This document shows positions 1-7,718 of a stretch of 64,000 bases of DNA, one piece after another. Numbering within the stretch: the stretch's first letter is position 1; each line of letters opens with the position of its first letter. The notes under the pieces are model-generated. The model saw nothing but the letters and a program-made list of their open reading frames with translations, had not been told where the DNA came from and did not search any database. Position numbers and translations under genes: made by a program. Source of the stretch: Rhodocyclaceae bacterium (lineage in GTDB: Bacteria > Pseudomonadota > Gammaproteobacteria > Burkholderiales > Rhodocyclaceae); contig JAGWTC010000004.1 in the NCBI GenBank assembly GCA_028869135.1, forward strand, positions 1 through 64,000. Direction: 5' to 3'.

Positions 1-61
1 CGGCCTCCCCTTCGGTCAGTCCGGTACCACCAACCTCCTGCATATCGCCAAGGTGGATTGA
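1..61 (+). CDS. pyk: Pyruvate kinase, 3' end only (second copy, runs off the left edge)
   Basis: The reading frame from base 2 encodes the last 19 residues of a pyruvate kinase, ending LLHIAKVD and TGA at 59-61. The nucleotides are an exact reverse complement of the 3' end of the complete pyk gene at 19933-21351, and identity continues through the non-coding tail to base 135. The window therefore begins inside a second pyk copy in the opposite orientation. How much of this copy exists, and whether it is intact, cannot be seen. Confidence 0.85.
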   Translation, partial: GLPFGQSGTTNLLHIAKVD

Positions 62-135
62 GGTCTGTATTGCTCCCGGCGCCCACCGCTCCGGGACGGC
101 TAATTCAAACAACAAGCCCCGCTTCGGCGGGGCTT
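1..135. repeat. Left arm of a 135-bp perfect inverted repeat (pyk 3' end plus terminator)
   Basis: Bases 1-135 match the reverse complement of 19859-19993 without a mismatch. The match covers the pyk 3' end, the short spacer and the terminator hairpin, and breaks off at base 136 directly behind the hairpin stem. The left limit is unknown because the window starts inside the repeat. Confidence 0.95.
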
Positions 136-138
136 GTT
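111..138. terminator. Bidirectional terminator hairpin
   Basis: A 12-bp perfect stem (111-122 with 127-138) closes on a TTCG tetraloop. It lies between the converging pyk fragment on the plus strand and the quinone oxidoreductase gene on the minus strand, and its right end touches the oxidoreductase stop codon at 138-140. It can serve both genes. Confidence 0.8.
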
Positions 139-1160
139 CATTTCCGGACCTGAAGAATTATCTTTCCGACGTGCGCTGCCGCCTCCATCATGCTGTGCGC
201 ATCGGCGACTTGCTCCAGCGGCAGAACGGCATGCGTATGCGTCTTCAGCTTGCCTGCAGCGAAGGCCGGCCAGACCTGGTGCAAAAGGTTGTCGCGGATG
301 CCGATCTTCTCTTCATTGGATCGTGCGCGCAGCGTGGAGCCCGCGATGGTGAGGCGGCGCGTCAACACCGGCATCATGTCGATCTCAACCTTGGCGCCGT
401 GATTGAAGGCGATGATCAGCAGTCGGCCGCCGCGCCTGAGCAAGTGAAGACCTTTGTGCAGCGCTGCACCGCCGATACTGTCAAGCACGATGTCCAGACC
501 GCACTTACCGACTTCGCCCCTGATTGCTTCGTAGAAATCCTGAGTCTTCGCATTGATGACAGTCGCCGCACCCATCGCGCGGCAGACTTCGAGTTTGGCG
601 TCGCTGGTCTCGGTGGCGAATACATGCGCCCCGAAATGGCAGGCAAGCTGTATTGCCGCGCAGCCGACCCCGCCAGCGCCGCCATGGATCAGGACATGAT
701 CGCCGGCCTGCACATGCCCCATGTCGACGAGATTGGCCCAGACGGTGAACCACACTTCCGGCAGCCCGGCGGCATCGGCCAGACTCATGCCTTGCGGAAC
801 CGGCAGGACGTGACCGGCGGGGACGGTACACAGTTCCGCGTAGCCGCCGCCGGGCACAAGGGCGCAGACCTGATCGCCGATCTGCCACTGACTGACGCCC
901 TCGCCCAGGGCGGCAATGTGACCCGCGACCTCCAGACCGAGAATCGGCGAGGCGTCGGGCGGTGGTGGATACAAGCCCTTGCGCTGGACGAGATCGGGGC
1001 CGTTCACCCCCGCGTAATGGACTTCGATGAGGACTTCGCCGGCCTTGGGGGCAGGCGGCGCGGAAGTCGCCAAGCGCAGGCTGGTCAGGCTGCCGTCCGG
1101 TCCGTATTCCACATGCTTCATCGTCTGGCTGGCGCTTTCCGCTGAGTTGATTTCATTCAT
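138..1160 (-). CDS. Zinc-binding-type NAD(P)H quinone oxidoreductase (MDR superfamily)
   Basis: This is a medium-chain dehydrogenase/reductase of the quinone oxidoreductase (PIG3-like) group, expected to reduce quinones or enones with NADPH in the cytoplasm. The N-terminal GroES-like half contains GVNGPDLVQRKGLYPPP. The Rossmann half carries the nucleotide-binding loop HGGAGGVGCAAIQLA near residue 145. No cysteine/histidine set for catalytic zinc is evident, as is usual for this group. I chose ATG at 1160; ATG at 1121 gives a start (MKHVEYG) closer to many relatives, and neither has a strong Shine-Dalgarno sequence. It converges on the pyk fragment and shares its terminator. The substrate cannot be told from sequence. 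Confidence 0.85.
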   Translation of the reverse strand: MNEINSAESASQTMKHVEYGPDGSLTSLRLATSAPPAPKAGEVLIEVHYAGVNGPDLVQRKGLYPPPPDASPILGLEVAGHIAALGEGVSQWQIGDQVCALVPGGGYAELCTVPAGHVLPVPQGMSLADAAGLPEVWFTVWANLVDMGHVQAGDHVLIHGGAGGVGCAAIQLACHFGAHVFATETSDAKLEVCRAMGAATVINAKTQDFYEAIRGEVGKCGLDIVLDSIGGAALHKGLHLLRRGGRLLIIAFNHGAKVEIDMMPVLTRRLTIAGSTLRARSNEEKIGIRDNLLHQVWPAFAAGKLKTHTHAVLPLEQVADAHSMMEAAAHVGKIILQVRK

Positions 1161-1267
1161 TCTAAGCATCGCCACGGGGATGAGCAAATGCCTTTAATCA
1201 CTTGGCATGACTGGGCATAGCCCGGAAAGACCCTGCCGCTGAGCTGGGCAAGGGGGGGTATCTGTGG

Positions 1268-1273
1268 TATAAG
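1268..1273 (+). promoter_or_regulatory. Possible -10 box for the PanE-family gene
   Basis: TATAAG lies about 105 bases before the start codon in the 191-bp gap between the divergent genes. No good -35 hexamer stands at the proper distance, so this is a weak call. Further down, at 1323-1342, CCGCGG occurs twice around CTTTAAAA and makes a near-palindrome that could be an operator. Confidence 0.25.
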
Positions 1274-1378
1274 ACATGACCAAATATTTCAACCCTTTTT
1301 CCAATCCCGTTGCCGTTTCCCACCGCGGCTTTAAAACCGCGGCCGGGCTCTGCGGCTTCCAAACTTTAAGGAGTTTCC

Positions 1379-2386
1379 ATGAAGGTATGTATCTACGGCG
1401 CCGGCGCCATCGGCGGCTATATGGGTGTCCAGCTGGCGCTCGCCGGCGCTGAAGTCAGCCTGATCGCCCGCGGTCCGCACCTCGAAGCCATGCAGAAGAA
1501 TGGCGTCAAGCTGCGCATCAAGAACGCCGAAGGCGTTGAAGAAGAGCGCGTCGCCCAGATCAAGGCCACCAACGACCCGAAGGAAGTTGGCGTTCAGGAC
1601 GTCGTCATCATCGCCCTCAAGGGTAATGCCATTCCCAACATCATCGATGCCATGAAGCCGCTGCTGGGCCCGGACACGATGATCATCCCGGCGATCAACG
1701 GCATCCCCTACTGGTATTTCTACAAGCACGGCGGCAAGCTGGAAAACAGCATCCTCGAGACCATCGATCCGGAAGGTCGTCAGTGGAAGGAACTGGGCCC
1801 CGAGCGCGCCATCGGCTGTATCGTCTATCCGGCCGCCGAAGTGGTCGAACCGGGCGTCATCCAGCACATCTACGGCAACAAGTTCCCGCTGGGCGAGCCG
1901 TCGGACGAAAACACCCCGCGCCTGCAAGCGCTGAAGGAGCTCTTCGTCAAGGCCGACCTCGACCCGTCGCTGCGTGATGGCGTCGCCATCCGTGACGAAC
2001 TGTGGCTGAAGCTGTGGGGTAACCTGTGCTTCAACCCGATCAGTGCCCTGACCCACGCCACCCTCGACATCATCGGCACCAACCCCGGCACCCGTGCCGT
2101 GTCCAAGGCCATGATGCTGGAAGGCCAGGCCATCGGCGAGAAGCTGGGCGTCAAGTTCCACGTCGACGTCGAACGCCGCATCAACGGCGCGGTCAAGGTC
2201 GGCGCGCACAAGACCTCCATGCTGCAGGATCTGGAGCGTGGCCGCCCGATGGAAATCGACCCGCTGGTTACCGTGGTTCAGGAGATGGGCCGTCTGGCCG
2301 AAGTCCCGACCCCGACCATCGACGTCGTGCTGCCGCTGATCCAGTTGCGTCAGTACATGGCCGATCATCCTGCCAAGGATCACTAA
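1379..2386 (+). CDS. PanE/ApbA-family reductase, candidate oxalyl-CoA reductase
   Basis: The 335-residue protein is a ketopantoate reductase-family enzyme. It has an N-terminal NADP-binding GAGAIGGYMG (residues 7-16), the K/N/N pattern in WLKLWGNLCFNP, and the late S and E in KTSMLQDLERGRPMEID, which correspond to the active-site residues of E. coli PanE. A Shine-Dalgarno AAGGAG precedes the ATG. Codons are those of a highly expressed gene, like the frc, gcl and oxc genes nearby, and no panB or panC is adjacent. In Methylobacterium extorquens a PanE paralogue (PanE2) is reported to be the oxalyl-CoA reductase of oxalate assimilation. Given the oxalate genes in this window I infer that function here. 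Ordinary ketopantoate reductase remains the alternative. Confidence 0.75.
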   Translation: MKVCIYGAGAIGGYMGVQLALAGAEVSLIARGPHLEAMQKNGVKLRIKNAEGVEEERVAQIKATNDPKEVGVQDVVIIALKGNAIPNIIDAMKPLLGPDTMIIPAINGIPYWYFYKHGGKLENSILETIDPEGRQWKELGPERAIGCIVYPAAEVVEPGVIQHIYGNKFPLGEPSDENTPRLQALKELFVKADLDPSLRDGVAIRDELWLKLWGNLCFNPISALTHATLDIIGTNPGTRAVSKAMMLEGQAIGEKLGVKFHVDVERRINGAVKVGAHKTSMLQDLERGRPMEIDPLVTVVQEMGRLAEVPTPTIDVVLPLIQLRQYMADHPAKDH

Positions 2387-2410
2387 GCCGCGTTTCGCTT
2401 GGGCCGAACA

Positions 2411-2441
2411 AAAAAGCCGCTGAGATTTCAGCGGCTTTTTT
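2411..2441. terminator. Terminator of the PanE-family gene
   Basis: A 13-bp perfect stem including A5/T5 ends (2411-2423 with 2428-2440), loop GATT, followed by further T residues, 24 bases behind the stop codon. The A-tract on the left side makes it usable in both directions. Confidence 0.9.
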
Positions 2442-2554
2442 CTTGTCCGGCCGATTGCCTTACCGACCTGGCTGCGGCGAACAGGTGTCGGGAATTCTGC
2501 CATTCTGCCGGGGGAGTGGCTTGGCGGATTTCCAATACCCTGAATTTAAATGAT

Positions 2555-2583
2555 TTGATCAGACTGGCCCGCCATTTGCTATA
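2555..2583 (+). promoter_or_regulatory. Putative promoter of the PEP-CTERM gene
   Basis: TTGATC (2555-2560), a 17-base spacer and GCTATA (2578-2583) form a plausible sigma-70 promoter ending 32 bases before the start codon. It is followed directly by the palindrome at 2590-2606. Confidence 0.45.
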
Positions 2584-2589
2584 TGGACA

Positions 2590-2606
2590 CCAATTTTCAA
2601 AATTGG
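2590..2606. promoter_or_regulatory. 17-bp perfect palindrome just before the PEP-CTERM start codon
   Basis: CCAATTTTCAAAATTGG is perfectly symmetric about its central C. It occupies the start of the predicted transcript and ends 9 bases before the ATG at 2616, where the ribosome-binding site should be. It could be an operator or an mRNA hairpin that limits translation. No clear Shine-Dalgarno sequence is present. Confidence 0.4.
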
Positions 2607-2615
2607 AATCCGACC

Positions 2616-3224
2616 ATGAACCTGAAGTCCCTCCTTGCCGCCGCCGCCCTGGCCTTTGGTGCGACCGCTGCCGGCGCATCGACCATCACCTATCAAGTTC
2701 GCAGCATCGACAATGCGATCTTCGGCAATTATCAGTCCGGCTTCAACGCCCAATCTTCGCCCCTCGCCTCGAACAGCCTCAGCGAATTCACCAATCAGTT
2801 CGGCCAGAACAACGGCTACAACCACCTGTCGGTGAACTTCGAAGTCGGCAATGTGGTGGCCGGCAGCTCAGTGCTGTTCCAGTTCGCCCCTGATGCGGGT
2901 TACGGCGGCGCCCTGTTCGTGAACGGCGTGCAGCAAATCAGTACCGGCAACGATCTGTGGTGGGGCTACGACTGGAACAATACCGGCGAATTGCTGAGCA
3001 GCAGCTTCGCCAACATCACGCAAGGCCTTTACACCATCGACCTGTACTGGGCCGAAGGTTGCTGCAATGGTGGCCAGAGCGCCCGCTTCTCCGTGGGTGG
3101 CGGCGCCTGGCAGGCCCTGAGCGTCAGCAATCTTGACGCGCTGGCCGTGCCGGAACCCGGTTCGCTGGCGCTGCTGGGTCTCGCTCTCAGCGGTCTGGCG
3201 GCAATCCGTCGCAAGAAGGCCTGA
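2616..3224 (+). CDS. PEP-CTERM sorting domain protein (secreted)
   Basis: The 202-residue protein has an N-terminal signal peptide (MNLKSLLAAAALAFG to about residue 22). Its C-terminus is a textbook PEP-CTERM signal: VPEPGSLALLGLALSGLAAIRR, that is the PEP motif, one membrane segment and a basic tail. Such proteins are cut and sorted by exosortase and are typical of exopolysaccharide-making Gram-negatives. The middle is rich in Asn, Gly, Ser and Trp, with a CC pair (GCCNGG), and looks like a beta-sandwich, but I do not recognise a family. ATG at 2616 was preferred over the upstream ATG at 2583 because the signal peptide starts there. No exosortase gene is in the window. Confidence 0.85.
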   Translation: MNLKSLLAAAALAFGATAAGASTITYQVRSIDNAIFGNYQSGFNAQSSPLASNSLSEFTNQFGQNNGYNHLSVNFEVGNVVAGSSVLFQFAPDAGYGGALFVNGVQQISTGNDLWWGYDWNNTGELLSSSFANITQGLYTIDLYWAEGCCNGGQSARFSVGGGAWQALSVSNLDALAVPEPGSLALLGLALSGLAAIRRKKA

Positions 3225-3254
3225 GCCGCTCAAACAATGCATGGGCAGTACTTG

Positions 3255-3277
3255 AGGCGCCTGCGGGCGCCTTTTTT
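3255..3277 (+). terminator. Terminator of the PEP-CTERM gene
   Basis: A 7-bp stem AGGCGCC/GGCGCCT around TGCG is followed by a T-run. A second hairpin with an 8-bp stem (3279-3299) follows at once and may serve the converging FHA gene, although it has no T-run on that strand. Confidence 0.85.
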
Positions 3278-3303
3278 CTGCGCCGGCGAATCCGGCGCAA
3301 GGT

Positions 3304-3993
3304 TCAGGCCACGAATCTGAGCTTGCAGCCCGCGCCCTCGATGATGTCGCCGGGCTTGAGCGCATGAGCGGCGTTGCCGATGGTTTCGCCATTGATGCGC
3401 GGCAGCTTGCGGCCCTCGACATGCGAGAGAAAAATGCCGTGAGGGCGGCGCGTCAACACGATCAGCCTGTCGCCGGGCTCGCCGAAGGTGGTGACTACGC
3501 GCTCCAGAGGAACGATGCTGCCGGCTGTCCAGGCGGCCGGCCCGGAGATGAATTCAACTTTGCCTTCGCGCAGCTTGACGGTTTCGACCTTGGCCGCTTC
3601 GACCTTGAACGGCACAAGCTCGGTCGCAAGCGGAGCTGCGTCAGCAGTTGCGGCGCGCACCGTCCGAATCAGCATGGTCCGGTCGAGCTCGGCGTCGGCG
3701 GCGGTACCTGCGCTCATGTAGCGCAACTGGTAGCGACCAAGATCGATGATGTCGAGGTGCTGCAGAATATGCCGCGTGAAAGGCTTGCCGTTGATGTTCG
3801 CCGAGCCAGCACTCAACAGTTTCTCTACGATGGCATCGTTGCCGACTCTGGCGATGGAGAGCAGGCGGGCATCAAGCTGCTCATCCGCAAGCGCAATGTC
3901 GTTGCCGGTATCGCGGCCGATGGAGAACACGGGCTTGTCGAGAAAATAATGGTTGACCACCTTGCCGTCGCGACTCAGTACCAGTTTGGCCAT
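3304..3993 (-). CDS. FHA-domain protein with atypical phosphopeptide site
   Basis: The 229-residue protein begins with a forkhead-associated fold: FSIGRDTGNDIAL (residues 23-35) and later ININGKPF. The C-terminal part (about 130-229) may be a second, degenerate FHA-like sandwich. FHA domains bind phosphothreonine peptides; the family uses Arg (GR), a Ser/His pair (SxxH) and Asn (NG). Here GR and NG are present but the SxxH position reads LDARLLS, so Ser and His appear to be lost. It lies 13 bases behind the PP2C phosphatase gene, with its own AGGAG site, and close to a Ser/Thr kinase, which suggests it reads or scaffolds that kinase's signals. Confidence 0.8.
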   Translation of the reverse strand: MAKLVLSRDGKVVNHYFLDKPVFSIGRDTGNDIALADEQLDARLLSIARVGNDAIVEKLLSAGSANINGKPFTRHILQHLDIIDLGRYQLRYMSAGTAADAELDRTMLIRTVRAATADAAPLATELVPFKVEAAKVETVKLREGKVEFISGPAAWTAGSIVPLERVVTTFGEPGDRLIVLTRRPHGIFLSHVEGRKLPRINGETIGNAAHALKPGDIIEGAGCKLRFVA

Positions 3994-4006
3994 TGCTGTT
4001 CTCCTC

Positions 4007-4807
4007 TCAGGCGGCGCGACCGAAGAGGCGGCTCAGCCAACCCTGGCGCGCCACAGGGGCCTCGTCGCACACGCGTATCAAGGCAACCGTGATGTTGTCG
4101 TAACCGCCGCAGTCGTTGGCTAGCTGCACCAGATGCTCGGCGGTGGCGTGCAGATTTGTTTTCAGCGCATCGACGATCACCTCGATGTCGCTTTCTCCGA
4201 CCAGATCGTTGAGGCCGTCGGTGCAGAGCAGATACACATCGCCGCTGCGCAGGTCTTCCTCGCGCAGATGCACCGCCACGGTCTCCGCCATGCCGAGCGC
4301 CTGCGTCACAAAGTGGCGGTTGTGCGAGTCGGCGGCTTCCTCGGCGGCGATGATGCCCATCTCGACCTGATCGTTGATGATGGAGTCGTCACGGGTCAGC
4401 AACTCAAGCCGTCCGTCGCGCAGACGGTAAATGCGCGAATCGCCGACATGCGCAAGGTTGATCACGTGACCATGGCACACCGCCAGCGCCAGTGTGCTGC
4501 CCATGCCTGAGTGTTTTTGCTGCCGACTCGCGGTGGCGTGGATTGCCGTGTTGGCAAGTATCACCGTTTCGCTGATCCACTCCGGGGTGATTCCGTCGGC
4601 CGAGCGTATGCCGGCATTGAGGCGGCGGACGATGGCTTCGAGCGCCATACGGCTGGCCAGATCGCCGGCGCGGTGTCCGCCCATGCCGTCGGTGACCACC
4701 GCAAACCCGTGTTCGCTATTGACTGCGACACCATCCTCATTCAACGTGCGTACCCTGCCGTGATCCGACAGGCTGGCCATCTCAAAGCGGAAGGCGTTTG
4801 GTTTCAT
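4007..4807 (-). CDS. PP2C-family Ser/Thr protein phosphatase
   Basis: The 266-residue protein has the full PP2C motif set: RTLNED (metal Asp), TDGMGGH (residues 39-45), GSTL, VGDSRIYR, CTDGLND and the terminal GGYDNITV. It should be a Mn/Mg-dependent cytoplasmic phosphatase that reverses phosphorylation by the divergent kinase. It starts at ATG 4807; ATG 4780 (MASLSDHG) would also fit and neither has a clear ribosome-binding site. It is head-to-head with the kinase gene over a 154-bp gap and probably co-transcribed with the FHA gene. Confidence 0.93.
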   Translation of the reverse strand: MKPNAFRFEMASLSDHGRVRTLNEDGVAVNSEHGFAVVTDGMGGHRAGDLASRMALEAIVRRLNAGIRSADGITPEWISETVILANTAIHATASRQQKHSGMGSTLALAVCHGHVINLAHVGDSRIYRLRDGRLELLTRDDSIINDQVEMGIIAAEEAADSHNRHFVTQALGMAETVAVHLREEDLRSGDVYLLCTDGLNDLVGESDIEVIVDALKTNLHATAEHLVQLANDCGGYDNITVALIRVCDEAPVARQGWLSRLFGRAA

Positions 4808-4961
4808 CGGCGAAAAATCGGATCAATAGGCGATGTGAAAATGTAACATACGGACCCATTGCTTCATTGACACTTGTCGCCGCAGAACCCAAAATCCTCT
4901 GCAAATTACCTAAGCTTTCTTGGTCGATAACAGCAAAGAAGAATCCACGATTGCAAGCATA

Positions 4962-6407
4962 ATGACAGCTAAGCACTTAGGTCGCTACGAGATCATCGAA
5001 ATGCTGGGGCGGGGTTCGATGGGCGTGGTGTACAAGGCGCACGATCCCCTCATCGAGCGCACGGTCGCCATCAAGACCGTCAGCTACGCCGGGCTGACGC
5101 CCGACGAGGCGCGCGACTTCGAGCAACGCTTCTTTCTGGAAGCCAAGTCCGCCGGCCGCCTCAACCATCCCAACATCGTCACCATTCACGACGTGGGCCA
5201 TGCCGACGAGCAGGCCTACATCGCCATGGAGTTTCTGCCCGGCCAGTCCTTGCGCGCGATTCTGGATTCCGGCGTGGTGCTGTCGATGCGCCAGATCGCC
5301 AAGATCGCGCATCATGTGGCCAGCGGTCTGGCTTACGCGCATGCGCATGGCGTCATTCATCGCGACATCAAGCCTGCCAACATCATGGTGCCCGAAAGCG
5401 GGCAGGTGAAGATCACCGATTTCGGCATCGCGCTGCTGCCCAGCGGTTCAATGACCATGGTGGGTACGGCGGTGGGCTCACCCAAATACATGGCGCCGGA
5501 ACAGGTGCTCGGCCACAAGGCGGATTGCCGCTCCGACATTTTCTCGCTCGGCGCCGTGCTTTACGAAATGCTGACCGGCGTGCCGCCGTTTGCCGGCGCC
5601 GACCTGAACGCCATCCTCTATCAGGTTCTCAACGTCGTTCCGCCCTTGCCGTCCGACATCAATGCCGGCCTGCCGCCGGCCTTCGATCGCGTCGTCGCGC
5701 GCGCGCTGGCCAAGGACCCGGACAAGCGCTATCAGAGCGCCGACGAAATGGCGGCCGACTTGCGCCACTACAAGACGCTTCCCGGCCTGATGCACGGCGG
5801 CGCGGTGTCCGTCCTTACGCCGATGAGCGAAGCGGAGGAGTGCATGGGCGCGCCAATGCCGCCACCACAGACCGGCGCCGCTTCGAGCAAGCGCGTGACT
5901 TTCGGCTGGCGGCTGGCGGCGCTGAGCCTGAGCCTGACCGCGCTGGGTGCCGCTGCCTATCTCTGGTTCGCGCGCACGCCGCAGGCAGAGCCGCTACCGG
6001 CATCCGCCGCGTCCGCCCCGGTTACGCAGCGCGTCGCAGCCGAGCACCCGGCGCCGACCGCCAAAACGGCGGCGGCCGAAGCTGTGGCGCCAACGCCGGC
6101 ACCGTCCGCCACACAGAGCGCGCCGGCAGAAAAGCGCACGCCATCCAGCGCGCCTAAACTGGCCAGGAAAAGCAGGAAGGAAAGCGACCACAAGGCACCC
6201 GAAGCGCCAGTCGCCGCACCGGAGGTCGCAGACGCCAAGCCCCAGACACCGGACTGGAAGGCCAGACTCCAGGCCGATATTGCCGCCTGTGAGCAGCGCC
6301 CCTTCTTCTCGCGCGTCATCTGTCGTGAACGTGCCGCCTGGAAACACTGCCCCGGCCATTGGGGCACAACGGACCTCTGCCCGCGCGCAGGCAACAGCGA
6401 ACACTAG
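4962..6407 (+). CDS. Membrane-anchored eukaryotic-like Ser/Thr protein kinase
   Basis: The 481-residue protein has a complete Hanks-type kinase domain at residues 9-275: glycine loop GRGSMGVVYKA, ATP-binding K38 (VAIK), catalytic HRDIKPANIM with D135, DFGIA, and an APE-type motif (MAPEQ). A single membrane segment follows near residues 314-335, then an Ala/Pro-rich linker and a small C-terminal region with four cysteines that would lie in the periplasm. ATG at 4962 places the start just before the kinase domain; an in-frame TTG at 4920 is less likely. Together with the PP2C and FHA genes it makes a phospho-signalling set. The stop is 8 bases before the next gene. Confidence 0.93.
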   Translation: MTAKHLGRYEIIEMLGRGSMGVVYKAHDPLIERTVAIKTVSYAGLTPDEARDFEQRFFLEAKSAGRLNHPNIVTIHDVGHADEQAYIAMEFLPGQSLRAILDSGVVLSMRQIAKIAHHVASGLAYAHAHGVIHRDIKPANIMVPESGQVKITDFGIALLPSGSMTMVGTAVGSPKYMAPEQVLGHKADCRSDIFSLGAVLYEMLTGVPPFAGADLNAILYQVLNVVPPLPSDINAGLPPAFDRVVARALAKDPDKRYQSADEMAADLRHYKTLPGLMHGGAVSVLTPMSEAEECMGAPMPPPQTGAASSKRVTFGWRLAALSLSLTALGAAAYLWFARTPQAEPLPASAASAPVTQRVAAEHPAPTAKTAAAEAVAPTPAPSATQSAPAEKRTPSSAPKLARKSRKESDHKAPEAPVAAPEVADAKPQTPDWKARLQADIAACEQRPFFSRVICRERAAWKHCPGHWGTTDLCPRAGNSEH

Positions 6408-6415
6408 ACCCGAAC

Positions 6416-6955
6416 ATGCTTGCCGACCCTGTTCTTGAATTCTGGTTCGAGGAGACCGCACCGGCCCAATGGTGGAAGGCGGATCCCGCGTTTGATCGCC
6501 TGATCGAATCGCGCTTTCTGGACACCCTGCACCGTGCGGCGCGGGGCGAACTGCGTGCGTGGCGGGAAACGCCGTCAGGCCGTCTGGCCGAGATCATTGT
6601 GCTCGACCAGTTTTCCCGCAATGTATGGCGCGGTACGCCGCGCGCCTTTGCGCAGGATGGCATGGCGCTGGTGCTGTCGCAGGAAGCGGTATGTGCCGGC
6701 GCCTTGACCGCGCTGGACGCCGCCGCCCGTGCCTTCCTGCTCATGCCCTACATGCACAGCGAATCGCGGGCGATTCACGTCGAAGCCGAAGCCCTGTTTC
6801 GCGAACATGCGCCCGCCGGCAGCTACGATTTCGAACTCAGGCACAAGGCCATCGTCGATCGCTACGGGCGCTATCCGCATCGCAATGCGATTCTGGGGCG
6901 CGACTCGACCGATGCGGAGCTTGAGTTCCTGAAGCAGCCGGGTTCGTCTTTCTAA
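6416..6955 (+). CDS. DUF924 family protein (copy 1)
   Basis: The 179-residue protein belongs to the DUF924 family, whose function is not established. Family marks are LEFWFEE...QWW at the start, VLDQFSRN, the FLLMPYMHSE block, and the end motif YPHRNAILGR. It is predicted to be an all-helical soluble protein. The second copy at 9545-10084 has exactly the same length and aligns without gaps, sharing PRAFAQDGMALVLSQEA and the C-terminal FLKQPGSSF. The start lies 8 bases behind the kinase stop codon, so it may be read from the kinase promoter. Confidence 0.88.
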   Translation: MLADPVLEFWFEETAPAQWWKADPAFDRLIESRFLDTLHRAARGELRAWRETPSGRLAEIIVLDQFSRNVWRGTPRAFAQDGMALVLSQEAVCAGALTALDAAARAFLLMPYMHSESRAIHVEAEALFREHAPAGSYDFELRHKAIVDRYGRYPHRNAILGRDSTDAELEFLKQPGSSF

Positions 6956-6958
6956 GGG

Positions 6959-7525
6959 CTAGTCTTCCTTTCCGGGGAAGGTCGCGCGCCATTCGACGGA
7001 CTCGGGGTCGAACTGGCGTATGCCCAGGCCGCGCAGGAAAGACTGGTACTGTGCCAGCGTCTCGTAGGGCCCGTGCAGGCCGCGCATCGCGCTCCATTCG
7101 GGGCCGGCGCCGTAATCCATGATCATGACTTTCCCGTTCAGCATGAAGCCGGTCACCCAGTGATGCGGCTGGCCGTAACGGTTCTTGATGAAGACGAGCT
7201 TGGCCTGGTAATCGGGATTGATGCGATTCAGCGCCTGCATCGCGAAATTAGCCGAATCAGTGCAATAGCCACGCTTCTCGTCAAAAGTCGTGGCCGGTTT
7301 GTGCGCCAGCAAGCCGCCAGGGCCGCCGGCGCGAGTCGAGGCGAGCACCGTGTTGAGGCGGCCATGATCGAAGACAAAGTTCCGGTCCAGCCATTTACCC
7401 ACGTCCTCGTAGCTCTTCCACTGAGCAAGGGTTTTTTCGTACTCGGATTCCTGCGCACCAGCAACATGAGCCGCGAGCACAATGGCGCAGACCAGCAATA
7501 GCCGAAGCAGAGGCTGCTTCAACAT
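6959..7525 (-). CDS. Secreted transglutaminase-like cysteine protein
   Basis: The 188-residue protein starts with a signal peptide (MLKQPLLRLLLVCAIVLAA, cleavage near AGAQ). It has the Cys-His-Asp triad pattern of the transglutaminase-like fold: GYCTDSANFAMQAL, then HHWVTGF, then MDYGAGPEW. Members act as proteases, amidases or cross-linking enzymes, so the reaction cannot be fixed. ATG at 7525 is chosen because it begins the signal peptide. It lies between the two DUF924 copies and converges with the first at a distance of 3 bases. Confidence 0.7.
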   Translation of the reverse strand: MLKQPLLRLLLVCAIVLAAHVAGAQESEYEKTLAQWKSYEDVGKWLDRNFVFDHGRLNTVLASTRAGGPGGLLAHKPATTFDEKRGYCTDSANFAMQALNRINPDYQAKLVFIKNRYGQPHHWVTGFMLNGKVMIMDYGAGPEWSAMRGLHGPYETLAQYQSFLRGLGIRQFDPESVEWRATFPGKED

Positions 7526-7718
7526 GAGGCGCTTTCTGGCACAGGGAAAGGTCGCATCATAGCCGCTACCGGCGCGACATTGCTTGCTCATGTACGCAGT
7601 GCCGCGCAGGCCGTTTCGTCAAGGCGCGGGGCCGGCGTTTGGGCAAGCAATCTGCGCCGCGAAACGCCGGGCCGAAGACAAGGCGCCGCGCGCGACAATC
7701 CGGATGCCGCGCTGCGAA

